Positions 22,423 through 31,456 of a stretch of 64,000 nt of DNA are shown here, in pieces; the stretch's first letter is position 1; every line of letters starts with the position of its first letter. Source of the DNA: an uncultured Lachnospiraceae bacterium (GTDB taxonomy: Bacteria > Bacillota > Clostridia > Lachnospirales > Lachnospiraceae); contig CACZBD010000007.1 in NCBI GenBank assembly GCA_902779305.1, forward strand, positions 1 to 64,000, given 5' to 3'. A program made the translations under genes and the position numbers. The notes under the pieces were generated by a model that was given only the letters and a program-made list of their open reading frames with translations, did not search any database and was not told the origin of the DNA.

Positions 22423-25400
22423 ATGAGTAAACCGAATGTAAAGACTTCAAAACTCGTAATACCGATCATATATGGCTATACCACTCCTGAGATTAGAAGG
22501 CATGATGGCTGTACCAAGATCGGAGACACTGAAAGAGATGCCGAAGCTCGTATTGGTGAGCAGACGAACACATCCGATGTCGAATATCAAATAGAATGGA
22601 CAGAAAATGCGGTTTTCTCCGGCACGATAGAGATATTTAGAGATTACGATTTTCATAAGGTTCTTGAGGCATATGGAATCGAACGTCTGAGAAGCATCAA
22701 TACCGGCGAACTGACGGAATGGTTCAGGATTGATCCCAAGAAGGCTGAAGAAATGCTTCAGGACTTCAGACATCGCCGGATTACCCTTGATCAAGATGAA
22801 ATCCTTCCCTATACACTCCGTGATGAACAGCGGGAAGCAGTCGAAATGACTGTGGATTACAGAAACAACAATCGCGGCGGGGAATTTCTGTGGAATGCAA
22901 AGCCTAGATTCGGCAAGACTCTTTGCGTATATGACACCGCAAAGAGAATGGGGGCAAAGAAAATTCTTATCGTGACCAACAGACCAGCTATCGCAAACAG
23001 TTGGTATGCGGATTACATGAAATTCTTTGGTAGACAGAGCGGATATTTTTTTGTCAGCTCGACGGATGCATTGAAAGGGAAAGCAATGGTAATTCCCTAT
23101 GAAACTTATGCAGCGGATGAGAAAAAGCGAGAGCAGGACAAGCTTGATCCTATGGGCATGATATACTTCCTGTCCCTTCAAGATTTGAAAGGATCTAGTT
23201 TCTTTGGTGGAGATCTACCAAAACTTCGGGAAATAAGTGTAATCAATTGGGACTTACTCGTCATTGACGAAGCACACGAAGGCGTAGATACGTATAAGAC
23301 GGACACAGCCTTTAATCATATTAAGAGGGAATTCACACTTCACTTATCCGGCACACCGTTTAAGGCACTGGCAAATGCGAAGTTCCGAAAAGAGGCCATC
23401 TTTAACTGGACATATGCGGAAGAGCAGCAGAAAAAGCAAGCCCGTATGGGAAATCCTGACAATCCCTATGCCGTACTTCCGAAGCTTAACATGTATACCT
23501 ATCAGATGTCGGAGATCGTTGCTGACAAGATAAAACAGGGCGTAGAGATACTCGGAGAGACGGAAGAATACGCTTTTGACCTCGGAGAGTTCTTCAGGAC
23601 AAAAGAACTTACCAGTGGTGCGAGTTTCGTATACAACGAGCAGGTTGATATGTTCCTTGATGCTCTGACCCAAAAAGAGAAATACCCATTCTCTTCAGAA
23701 GAGTTAAGAGAAGAGCTTAAGCATACCTTGTGGCTTCTTGACAGGGTGGATAGCGTTTATGCGCTCGAAAAGAAGCTGAAAAATCATCCTGTATTTAAGG
23801 ATTATCATGTTATTGCTGCGGTAGGAGCCGGAAGTAAGGGCGATGACGATGTATCCGACAAAGCCTATGATAAGGTAATCGATGCTATTGAGAAATATGA
23901 TAAGACGATCACACTTTCCGTAAGACAGCTTACGACCGGTGTAACTATCCCTGAATGGACGGCTGTACTTATATTGTCGAATATATCCAGTCCGTCATTA
24001 TATATGCAGGCAGCATTCAGAGCACAGAATCCTTGTCTTATCACAACAGGAAGCACGGACGGAGCCGGTAATCCGGAGTTTAGACGTAAGGAAAATGCTT
24101 ATGTCTTTGACTTTGATCCGGCAAGAACCCTTACAGTATTTGAGCAGTTTGCTAACAACCTCAACCCAAATACATCTGGCGGTGGCGGAACTGTAGAGCA
24201 GAGACAGAAAAATATACAGGAACTTCTCAACTTCTTCCCTGTTATAGCAGAAGATGAAAACGGAGAACTTGTATCTCTTAATCCTGAACAGGTGCTGACG
24301 ATACCGAGAAAGATTCGATCGCAGGAAGTGGTACGCCGCGGATTTATGAGCAATTTCCTGTTCAATATCAGAAATGTGTTCAATATTCCCAAGGATGCGC
24401 TTGATATCATCAACAAGTTTACTCCTGTAAAAGAGCAGAAGCAGCATCAATCCACGGATATCGTGATCGCTTCATCTGACGGATTCGAGGTGGATGATGA
24501 TGGTAATGTAAATGCTACGGATGAATATACACAGGAAAAGGTTGATCAGATCTTCGGTGAAAAGAAATATGCCGAGATAACCGAACCTATTGATGACCTT
24601 GTTGATCAGGCAACAGATAAGGATAGTGTTTCAAAACTGGCTGAATCTATCTCAACAATGCTTACCAATACTGCCACGAGTGTTATAGAAGATGCCCAGG
24701 AGTCATATGGTGATGACATGAAGAAATCTGATTCCAATCAGATCACCAACCAGCTGACGCAAAAGGCTGAAAAAGTGGCTTATGATCTTGCTACCGACTA
24801 TCAGATTCAGCAAAATATTCTTGAACAAGAGAAGAAAGAAGCCATAGAGGAAGCGGTTGAGAAACTTGATACTACAAATAAATCAGCTGCCGAAATTGAA
24901 CAGGCTATGGAGCAAATTGAGAAGAAGATCGAGGATGAATACGTAGAGAAGAAAGAGAACCTTAAGGCAGAAACTACTCAGAAGATCCAGGATATCATGG
25001 ATCAGTTTGAGGAAGATTCCAAGAAAGAGACAACGCGTACGGTCGAGGAGAAGAAAGAACAGCGCCGTGCAACAGATATCATGGATGACATCAGGGATCG
25101 TCTTCGCGGTTTTTCACGTACTATACCGTCATTTATCATGGCATATAGTGATAAGAAAACGGCGAGCGATAAGCCTGTAGATATCACACTGGCAAACTTC
25201 GATGAGATAGTGCCGGATGAAGTCTTTAAGCAGGTTACGAGTATATCTCTTGATGAATTCAGACAGTTGCGTGATGGGTTTGACTATATAGACTCAGAGG
25301 GCAAACAGCAGCATTTCGAGGGACATGTATTTGACGAGGTTGTCTTTGATGACTCCATTGTCGAATTTGTAACGCTTAAGAAGAGACTGGCTGACTACTT

Positions 25401-26142
25401 CGATGAAAAGAATACAGAGGACATCTTTGACTATATTCCGCCGCAGAAGACCAATCAGATATTCACTCCAAAGGATGTAGTAAAGAAGATGGTGGATTAT
25501 CTGGAGGAAGAAAACCCGGGATGCTTTGACATGCCGGATAAGACCTTCATTGATCCGTATATGAAGTCCGGGCTGTATATCACAGAGATTGTGAAACGCC
25601 TCTATCAGAGTAAAAAGCTGAAGGAACTGTATCCTGATAAAGAAGAAAGGCTCCGCCATATCTTTGAAAAGCAGGTCTACGGCCTTGCACCCACGGAGAT
25701 TATTTACAAGATTGCTACCGCTTATATCCTTGGGTTTGATGAGGATGTGAAGATCACAAAACATAATTTCCGTCAGGTGGATGCGCTTCCTTATGCCAAG
25801 GATGGTACGCTTCAAAAGGTTATAGATGAACTGTATGGAGATGATACAGGCATTGGGGCAAAAGATGCCGGGAATAACAATCCCTCAAAAGAGACAGTAT
25901 CAAAGTCCAAGGCCGACAGTGTGACTGGCAATAAAGATATTATCTCACTTATTGAGGATGCGGGTATCGAGTATGTGGACATGAGAGATAAAAAAGGAGC
26001 TCTTTGGATTGTCGGTGGTGAAGAACTGCAGGAATTTGCTGATTCGTGTAACAGGTTTGGATATGAGTTCGCTTTTGCTTCGTCAGGTGGAAAAGCAACG
26101 GATCGTCGCCCCGGTTGGTGGCTTAAGAGAGGTGGAAAATAA
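22423..26142 (+). CDS. Giant helicase with GIY-YIG-like N-terminus and methylase-like C-terminus
   Basis: 1239 residues. N-terminus (about 10-80): IIYGYTTPEIR ... CTKIGDTERDAEARI, resembling a T5orf172/GIY-YIG nuclease. SF2 helicase core (about 125-560): Walker A-like PRFGKTLCV, DEAH box VIDEAHEG, motif III LSGTPF and motif VI MQAAFRAQNP. Coiled coil (about 770-900). Residues about 1010-1130 resemble a methylase (NQIFTPKDVVKKM, FIDPYMKSG) with a broken motif I and no NPPY. The last 65 residues (EYVDMRDKKGALWIVGG ... GWWLKRGG) match a tail found in other restriction helicases. It probably drives DNA translocation for the R-M-like complex. Confidence 0.8.
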   Translation: MSKPNVKTSKLVIPIIYGYTTPEIRRHDGCTKIGDTERDAEARIGEQTNTSDVEYQIEWTENAVFSGTIEIFRDYDFHKVLEAYGIERLRSINTGELTEWFRIDPKKAEEMLQDFRHRRITLDQDEILPYTLRDEQREAVEMTVDYRNNNRGGEFLWNAKPRFGKTLCVYDTAKRMGAKKILIVTNRPAIANSWYADYMKFFGRQSGYFFVSSTDALKGKAMVIPYETYAADEKKREQDKLDPMGMIYFLSLQDLKGSSFFGGDLPKLREISVINWDLLVIDEAHEGVDTYKTDTAFNHIKREFTLHLSGTPFKALANAKFRKEAIFNWTYAEEQQKKQARMGNPDNPYAVLPKLNMYTYQMSEIVADKIKQGVEILGETEEYAFDLGEFFRTKELTSGASFVYNEQVDMFLDALTQKEKYPFSSEELREELKHTLWLLDRVDSVYALEKKLKNHPVFKDYHVIAAVGAGSKGDDDVSDKAYDKVIDAIEKYDKTITLSVRQLTTGVTIPEWTAVLILSNISSPSLYMQAAFRAQNPCLITTGSTDGAGNPEFRRKENAYVFDFDPARTLTVFEQFANNLNPNTSGGGGTVEQRQKNIQELLNFFPVIAEDENGELVSLNPEQVLTIPRKIRSQEVVRRGFMSNFLFNIRNVFNIPKDALDIINKFTPVKEQKQHQSTDIVIASSDGFEVDDDGNVNATDEYTQEKVDQIFGEKKYAEITEPIDDLVDQATDKDSVSKLAESISTMLTNTATSVIEDAQESYGDDMKKSDSNQITNQLTQKAEKVAYDLATDYQIQQNILEQEKKEAIEEAVEKLDTTNKSAAEIEQAMEQIEKKIEDEYVEKKENLKAETTQKIQDIMDQFEEDSKKETTRTVEEKKEQRRATDIMDDIRDRLRGFSRTIPSFIMAYSDKKTASDKPVDITLANFDEIVPDEVFKQVTSISLDEFRQLRDGFDYIDSEGKQQHFEGHVFDEVVFDDSIVEFVTLKKRLADYFDEKNTEDIFDYIPPQKTNQIFTPKDVVKKMVDYLEEENPGCFDMPDKTFIDPYMKSGLYITEIVKRLYQSKKLKELYPDKEERLRHIFEKQVYGLAPTEIIYKIATAYILGFDEDVKITKHNFRQVDALPYAKDGTLQKVIDELYGDDTGIGAKDAGNNNPSKETVSKSKADSVTGNKDIISLIEDAGIEYVDMRDKKGALWIVGGEELQEFADSCNRFGYEFAFASSGGKATDRRPGWWLKRGGK

Positions 26143-26663
26143 TGGCTGATAACAAGGATTTTGATTTTACGATTGTTGACGAAATTGGAATATTATCAAC
26201 ATCATCCAAAGGTTGGACGAAAGAATTAAATCTAATCTCCTGGAATGGAAGAGAGCCTAAATATGATATTCGAGATTGGGCCCCTGATCATGAAAAAATG
26301 GGTAAGGGAGTAACGCTTACTGCGGAAGAAGTTGATAAACTGATTGCTGTATTATCTACAATGGATACAGGTGGTGATAGCAAAACGAGCCCAACAGGCG
26401 CTCCTTTAAAAGAGAATTCTATTCAGGAGCTTGTTGATCATTGGAATGATGTGGTGGGTCGTGCACCGGAGTCAATTCGTGAATACTTGATGCCGTCTCA
26501 TTTGAATGAGATGAACCCCGACACAGTTACCGTTGGACTAAAAAAGGGTACTGCGTTTATGGCGCTTTCGGCCACTGAAAACAAGGAGAGTTTAACGAGA
26601 TTTGTGGAGCAACTCATTGGTAGGCGGATAAATGTGGAGTTGATTGAATCTTCGTGGTTGTGA
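26142..26663 (+). CDS. PC4/YdbC-like domain fused to a DnaX-tau C-terminal-like domain
   Basis: A 173-residue protein, start overlapping the helicase stop by one base. Residues 8-70 (STSSKGWTKELNLISWNGRE ... PDHEKMGKGVTLT) are clearly of the YdbC/PC4 type, a single-stranded DNA-binding fold. After a short linker, residues about 85-172 (IQELVDHWNDVV ... VEQLIGRRINVELIE) resemble the C-terminal domain of the DNA polymerase III tau subunit; this second call is weaker. It may link the helicase to ssDNA or replisome parts. Confidence 0.7.
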   Translation: MADNKDFDFTIVDEIGILSTSSKGWTKELNLISWNGREPKYDIRDWAPDHEKMGKGVTLTAEEVDKLIAVLSTMDTGGDSKTSPTGAPLKENSIQELVDHWNDVVGRAPESIREYLMPSHLNEMNPDTVTVGLKKGTAFMALSATENKESLTRFVEQLIGRRINVELIESSWL

Positions 26664-26759
26664 TGATGCCGGTCCAATAAGCATGGTAGTTGAAGAGAGG
26701 ATACATAAACACTCAAGAAAAACTGGATACATATATGTTGTTTTAGGAGGATGTGCTAA

Positions 26760-29700
26760 TTGAACGGTTCGGGAGCAAAGCTATTAGATTGTATGGATGG
26801 GGCAAATAGACGCTTCGTTATTCCTGTATATCAGAGAAAATATGATTGGAAAGAAGAAAATTGTCTTCAGTTATATGAAGATTTGAAAAAGATCGTCTTT
26901 GACAAAAGGGACACCCACTTTTTTGGGAGCATTGTATGGTCAGTTGTTGGTAACGGAGCAATCACAGAATACCACATCATTGATGGTCAGCAACGTCTGA
27001 CCACAGTTTCATTGCTTTTGTTAGCTATTTGCAATCTGATCAAGCAAAAGAAGATCGTTTCACAGGAGCCCCAACTCGACGAACAGATCCGAGAGAGTTA
27101 TCTGATCTCTAAATGGGCTAAAGAAGACGATCGAATTAAACTCCGCCCGGTAAAGAGTGATAGAGATGCAATGATAAAGCTCTTCGGGGCAGAAGAAGAC
27201 TATGATCAATCCTCCAATTTGACATTAAATTACAGATTTTTCTGTAACATGATCATGCGGGAAGAAATCTCCGTCGATGACCTGTATGCCGCGATCGGTA
27301 AACTGGAGATAATTATAATTACGCTTGAGCGTGGTGATAACGCACAACTGATCTTTGAAAGCCTCAATTCGACCGGCCTTGCATTGACCGAGGGAGATAA
27401 AATACGAAATTACGTTTTAATGGGGCTCCCGCCGGAGGATCAGACCAAATACTACGATGAATATTGGGCAAAGATAGAAAAATGCACAAACAAAGATGTC
27501 AGTGGCTTTGTTCGTGATTATCTAAGCGTAAAGCTGCAAATCACACCGACCATTAGCAATGTTTATCATGTTTTCAAAGAATATGCTGAAAACGCAAGAC
27601 TTCCGATTGAAACTTTATTGGCAGATATCCTAAGGTATGCGCGGTTTTACGAAAAACTGCTCATCTGCAAAAGCGGACTTAATAATCAAAAGTTGGACGA
27701 TTGCCTATACCGGATGATGCGTCTTGAGATTGTTGTTACCAGACCCTTTTTACTGGAAGTATTGCGGCTTAATCAGGATGGAAAACTTTCGACGGAGGAT
27801 GTCCTTCAAGTATTTCTTGTTACGGAGAATTATCTGTTCAGAAGAAATATCTGCGAAGTACCAACCAATGCATTAAACAAGATATTCCTGAACCTGAACA
27901 AAGAAATCTTGAGGTATGACAATACTGTAGATAATTATGTACAGAAATTCGTTTATGCTTTGGGATCAAAGAAAGAGAGTGGACGTTTCCCGGATGACGA
28001 AGAGTTTACAGAGGCGCTTGCAACGAAGCAGATATATCAGATGCGTGGAAAATATAAGGCATATTTGTTTGAACGGTTTGAAAACTACGGAATTGTTGAA
28101 ACAAAGGATGTTTATACGCATTTAGACAATAACGTATATACGATTGAGCATATTATGCCTCAGCATTTGACACCTGCCTGGACAGAGGCTCTGGGAGCTA
28201 ACGCTTTGGAAATTCATGAGACATGGCTTCACCGGTTGGCAAACTTAACGTTAACCGGATACAATCCCAACCTAAGCAACAAGCCATTTCAAGAAAAAAG
28301 AGATGCAGAAGAAGGCGGATATAAAGCCAGCGGGCTAAGAATGAATCAAAAGATTGCCAACAAGGAGTCTTGGGGGCTGTCTGAACTGGAAGAGCGGAAT
28401 GATGAAATGATTGCGCTTGCACTGAAAATCTGGTCGTTCCCTGCGACAGAGTTTGAACCTGTTGAAAAAGAATTCGATTCCTGCTCGCTGGATGATGAAA
28501 ATTACGAGTTAACCGGAAGGGATATCATTAAGTACAGCTATCAGAACGTAGAACAGCCAGTGTCCAGCTGGGCTGATATGTTTGAACATGTAATACAATT
28601 CCTGCATCAAAAGGATCGATCGGTTCTTTCCAGACTCGCATATAGTACAAGCGGGAGTGTGGATCTTAGCAATTATGTCAGAAACACTGAGCAAGGCCTT
28701 AGGGGAGCGCTGAAGATCGATGAAAACATATTTGTCGAGAGAAACACAAGTACAGCCCTGAAGATATCGATTCTCCGAAGATTGTTTGTTCTGTACGGTG
28801 CGGATCCAATGGATTTAGTGTTTTACCTAAGAGACGAGGACAGTGAAAAAGCGTCTGAAGCGGGCAGATACGAACTCCGGAAACGCTATTGGACCTATGC
28901 GCTTCCTATAATCCAGGAACAGCACGCACACCGAGGTTCTTTTGCGAATGTTAGTCCGGGTACGTCGAATACAGTTTCTGGATTTTTTGGGATCAGCGGA
29001 TTTAACATCAGTTGTATCGCTAACTATGATCATGCTCGTATAGATTTCTACATGGGAAAAAAGGATGCAGCAAAGAATAAAGCTGCCTTTGATAAACTTT
29101 TGTCCCATAAGGAAGAGATAGAGCAGGAACTGGGAGTTTCTCTAGTATGGGAGAGAGCGGATCAGTACAAAGCTTCCTGGATCTGCTATCAGATGAAAGA
29201 GGTAAGTGTCGCAAATGAGTCGGACTGGCCACGCATGGCGAAATTCCATGCAGAGTGGAGCGATAAGATCTGTAATGCCGTTCTACCGTACTTGCTAGAG
29301 GAAGACGCCAACGGAATTAGGCTGACAGATATAGCGGGTATTTTCCGCGAGTGGACGGTGGACTGTTCCGGGGTTAATGAAAACCTTTCCAAGTGCAACC
29401 GTACATATACTCGTTTTACAACGGATGCTATGACAGATATTCTCCCAGACATTCCGAATTCACCGAGTGGCTGGAAGACAGATAATCATTATTTTTATGA
29501 GATAATCAATCGTACCGGTAGGAGCGCTTTTATACAGCTGGCTATCAGCGGGCGAAATATTACTGAAGAATTTAGAGCCATCTGCGACCAGATTCATCAG
29601 TTTTACCCTTCCAAAAAGTGGAAGGAAAGCTGGGAATGGAGGACGCCGTTCAAAACAAAAACGTTTGAATTTGGAGAGGAATTGTCCAAGGAAGAGATTT

Positions 29701-29801
29701 TTGCTGGACTCAACGAGTGCTTGACGGAAATCGAACAGTTTGAAGCGGATTTGAAAGAAAAGCTTTCGTCAGATAATAGTCAGGCAGAAGAGGATATGTA
29801 A
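26760..29801 (+). CDS. GmrSD-like DUF262/DUF1524 protein with DUF4268-like C-terminus
   Basis: 1013 residues, TTG start 9 nt after AGGAGG. The DUF262 (ParB/Srx-like NTPase) part has FVIPVYQRKYDW near residue 20 and IIDGQQRLTT near 75. DUF1524 (HNH-like nuclease) shows YTIEHIMPQHL near 460 and LANLTLTGYNPNLSNKPF near 490. The C-terminal region has a DUF4268-like block (RIDFYMGKKDAAKNKAAFDKL, read as adjoining parts). GmrSD enzymes restrict DNA with modified bases. Placed after a methylase/helicase set it could be the effector nuclease. A 96-bp gap separates it from the previous gene, so separate transcription is possible. Confidence 0.85.
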   Translation: MNGSGAKLLDCMDGANRRFVIPVYQRKYDWKEENCLQLYEDLKKIVFDKRDTHFFGSIVWSVVGNGAITEYHIIDGQQRLTTVSLLLLAICNLIKQKKIVSQEPQLDEQIRESYLISKWAKEDDRIKLRPVKSDRDAMIKLFGAEEDYDQSSNLTLNYRFFCNMIMREEISVDDLYAAIGKLEIIIITLERGDNAQLIFESLNSTGLALTEGDKIRNYVLMGLPPEDQTKYYDEYWAKIEKCTNKDVSGFVRDYLSVKLQITPTISNVYHVFKEYAENARLPIETLLADILRYARFYEKLLICKSGLNNQKLDDCLYRMMRLEIVVTRPFLLEVLRLNQDGKLSTEDVLQVFLVTENYLFRRNICEVPTNALNKIFLNLNKEILRYDNTVDNYVQKFVYALGSKKESGRFPDDEEFTEALATKQIYQMRGKYKAYLFERFENYGIVETKDVYTHLDNNVYTIEHIMPQHLTPAWTEALGANALEIHETWLHRLANLTLTGYNPNLSNKPFQEKRDAEEGGYKASGLRMNQKIANKESWGLSELEERNDEMIALALKIWSFPATEFEPVEKEFDSCSLDDENYELTGRDIIKYSYQNVEQPVSSWADMFEHVIQFLHQKDRSVLSRLAYSTSGSVDLSNYVRNTEQGLRGALKIDENIFVERNTSTALKISILRRLFVLYGADPMDLVFYLRDEDSEKASEAGRYELRKRYWTYALPIIQEQHAHRGSFANVSPGTSNTVSGFFGISGFNISCIANYDHARIDFYMGKKDAAKNKAAFDKLLSHKEEIEQELGVSLVWERADQYKASWICYQMKEVSVANESDWPRMAKFHAEWSDKICNAVLPYLLEEDANGIRLTDIAGIFREWTVDCSGVNENLSKCNRTYTRFTTDAMTDILPDIPNSPSGWKTDNHYFYEIINRTGRSAFIQLAISGRNITEEFRAICDQIHQFYPSKKWKESWEWRTPFKTKTFEFGEELSKEEIFAGLNECLTEIEQFEADLKEKLSSDNSQAEEDM

Positions 29802-29889
29802 TGAATAAACTGGTTTTTCAAACTATACTGGAAAACTACAAAGAGAAATACAACTATACTCTCACTTTTGAAATTTATTTTTCTAAGAT

Positions 29890-29924
29890 ATTGATTTAAC
29901 TCTGCAGATTTGATTTCATATAAT
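29890..29924 (+). promoter_or_regulatory. Promoter with shared box, copy 3 (integrase)
   Basis: ATTGATTTAACTCTGCA (29890-29906) contains TTAACT (29896-29901) as a -35, then 17 bp and TATAAT (29919-29924). The spacing is identical to copy 1 at 15424-15458. Confidence 0.6.
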
Positions 29925-30013
29925 CATGAAGTTGATTTTTGCAAGTATGGGTTCTTAATTGAATACCGTTTTTGTCATTCATCTAAGCGATGTGTGTTTG
30001 TTTTCGTGTAAAT

Positions 30014-30045
30014 AAAGGCTTCTGCGGACAACGCAGGAGCCTTTT
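30014..30045 (+). terminator. Leader terminator-like hairpin before the integrase
   Basis: AAAGGCTTCTGCG (30014-30026) and CGCAGGAGCCTTTT (30032-30045) form a 12-bp stem ending in Ts, 11 nt before the GGAGGT site. The arrangement matches those before the rep-like and parR-like genes. Confidence 0.7.
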
Positions 30046-30094
30046 CGATACTGACGAAAGGAGGTAAACCACTATCGCAGAATATTACAACAAA

Positions 30095-31321
30095 ATGGGA
30101 CAGGATAATGTCTTCCCAATATATATGGAGCAGGCTATAATTGAATTAGCTGCCAGCATGTCTCTCATCGATGGAATGAAGAAAGAAGATTTTCTGAAGA
30201 CCGTATTCGATAAAGACGAACTTCCGATCAAACATTATCCGGAATCAAGGATTTATGCCTGTGTGATACCGGTAAAGGTAAGGAGGGCTGCTAAGTTTTC
30301 CATACCGAACAGGGTGACAGGTAATTCCAGAGAAGTCGTAATCGACAAACTCTTCGAAGTATTTATGAAGGGACCGATCGGAAGCGAACAGGAGACATTG
30401 ACAACGCTTTTTCAAGAGTTCATTGACAACAGAAAAAAGGATCCGGACTTTACGGCACATACGGTGAGGAAGAATCAGTGCGACTGGAATACGTATTTTA
30501 AGGATACACCACTCGCGCTTACCAAAATCAGCAAGGTCACCCCTGCTGATTTATTTTCTCACTTCAAGAGCATAACGGAAGGAAGACAGATGACCAGACA
30601 TGCTTTTGGGAACGCGAAAGGCTTGTTAAATCAGCTTTTCGACCTTGCGTACGAGAAAAACCTTGTCGAACACAACATCTGCCGGGAATTATCTACCAGA
30701 AGGCTGAAATTCAAGCCGGAAGGCTCCAAGCAGAATCTGATCTATTCGACAGAAGAACGCAACAGGATCGTAGATGAGTTAAAGGACTCGGAGAGTGTTT
30801 ATGACAAAGCGATCATCATGCAGTTCTGCTTGGGATGCCGGATATCGGAAGTAAAGGGCCTTTACTGGTCAGATCTCGATTTTGACAGAAAAGAGATCAA
30901 TATCCACCGGGAACTGGTAGATGATGAGGATGGAACGCCGATCCTTAAGAACCACACCAAGAGCGGACTGAGCGAGGGAAACCGGGTGCTGCCGATGACG
31001 CCGAGAGCGGAAGCGGTATTTAATTCGATCCCGAAGCCGGAAAATAAGGAAAGCCTGGTGTTTCTTAAAGACTATAAGCCCATCAAGACCCAGACGGTGA
31101 ATTCCCATCTTCAGGCCGTATGCAAGAAGCTGAATATCAGGTATCTTTCAAGCCATAAGATCCGGGCATGGGGGATCACGGAAGCACTCGCATCCGGTAT
31201 GGACCAGGCAACAGTTATGCGGATTGCCGGCCATGCGACCCCGGAAACTATGACTCATTATGTTCGTGTTGCAAGGCTCAACAGGGATATCGGCCAGAGG
31301 TTTGGAGAGGTATTCGATTAA
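30095..31321 (+). CDS. Tyrosine recombinase/integrase of island 2
   Basis: A 408-residue integrase. It has a core-binding domain (about 110-205) and a catalytic domain with Arg in LGCRISEVKGLYWSDL (near 248), HKIR (near 354, in place of HxxR), and GHATPETMTHYVR with the nucleophile Tyr (near 389). The AAAGGAGGT site (30057-30065) is 29 nt before the ATG but 8 nt before an in-frame ATC at 30074; no other standard start lies between, so the true start may be the ATC. It sits beside the tRNA-Glu attachment repeat and should excise island 2. Confidence 0.93.
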   Translation: MGQDNVFPIYMEQAIIELAASMSLIDGMKKEDFLKTVFDKDELPIKHYPESRIYACVIPVKVRRAAKFSIPNRVTGNSREVVIDKLFEVFMKGPIGSEQETLTTLFQEFIDNRKKDPDFTAHTVRKNQCDWNTYFKDTPLALTKISKVTPADLFSHFKSITEGRQMTRHAFGNAKGLLNQLFDLAYEKNLVEHNICRELSTRRLKFKPEGSKQNLIYSTEERNRIVDELKDSESVYDKAIIMQFCLGCRISEVKGLYWSDLDFDRKEINIHRELVDDEDGTPILKNHTKSGLSEGNRVLPMTPRAEAVFNSIPKPENKESLVFLKDYKPIKTQTVNSHLQAVCKKLNIRYLSSHKIRAWGITEALASGMDQATVMRIAGHATPETMTHYVRVARLNRDIGQRFGEVFD

Positions 31322-31350
31322 AAATCCAGTGTTTATGCGGGTTTGAGGCT

Positions 31351-31370
31351 GCTGATTTTTGCTGATTCGT
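31351..31370 (+). repeat. Tandem GCTGATT repeats at island 2 right end
   Basis: GCTGATTTTT followed directly by GCTGATTCGT, matching the units at 6095, 6127 and 6168. A nearby unit CAGTRTTTATGCGGGTT also occurs twice (31327 and 31401). Candidate arm-type integrase sites. Confidence 0.5.
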
Positions 31371-31430
31371 GTTTTTGGACATGAAAAAAACCTTAGAACC
31401 CAGTATTTATGCGGGTTCCAAGGCCTTTCA

Positions 31431-31456
31431 ACGCGCAGCTCGTAGCGGAATCGAAC
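31431..31456 (+). repeat. att direct repeat, tRNA-Glu side
   Basis: 26 bp identical to 5979-6004, overlapping the 3' end of the tRNA-Glu gene, so insertion leaves the tRNA intact. Confidence 0.85.

Larger units (their letters stand above)
5979..31456. mobile_element. Island 2: about 25.4-kb element integrated at tRNA-Glu
   Basis: The element is bounded by 26-bp direct repeats (5979-6004 and 31431-31456). Its tyrosine integrase lies 110 bp from the tRNA-side repeat, short GCTGATTTTT repeats occur inside both ends, and it carries plasmid-type maintenance genes (rep-like, parM-like, parR-like, resolvase), regulators and a large defence-like operon. Base composition is more AT-rich than the core genes to the right. 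No relaxase or conjugation machinery was recognised, so transfer would need a helper or another route. Confidence 0.85.

Noticed and set aside
5979..31456. Complete conjugative element
   Set aside because: No relaxase, coupling ATPase or mating-pore genes were found; the island is called integrative only.
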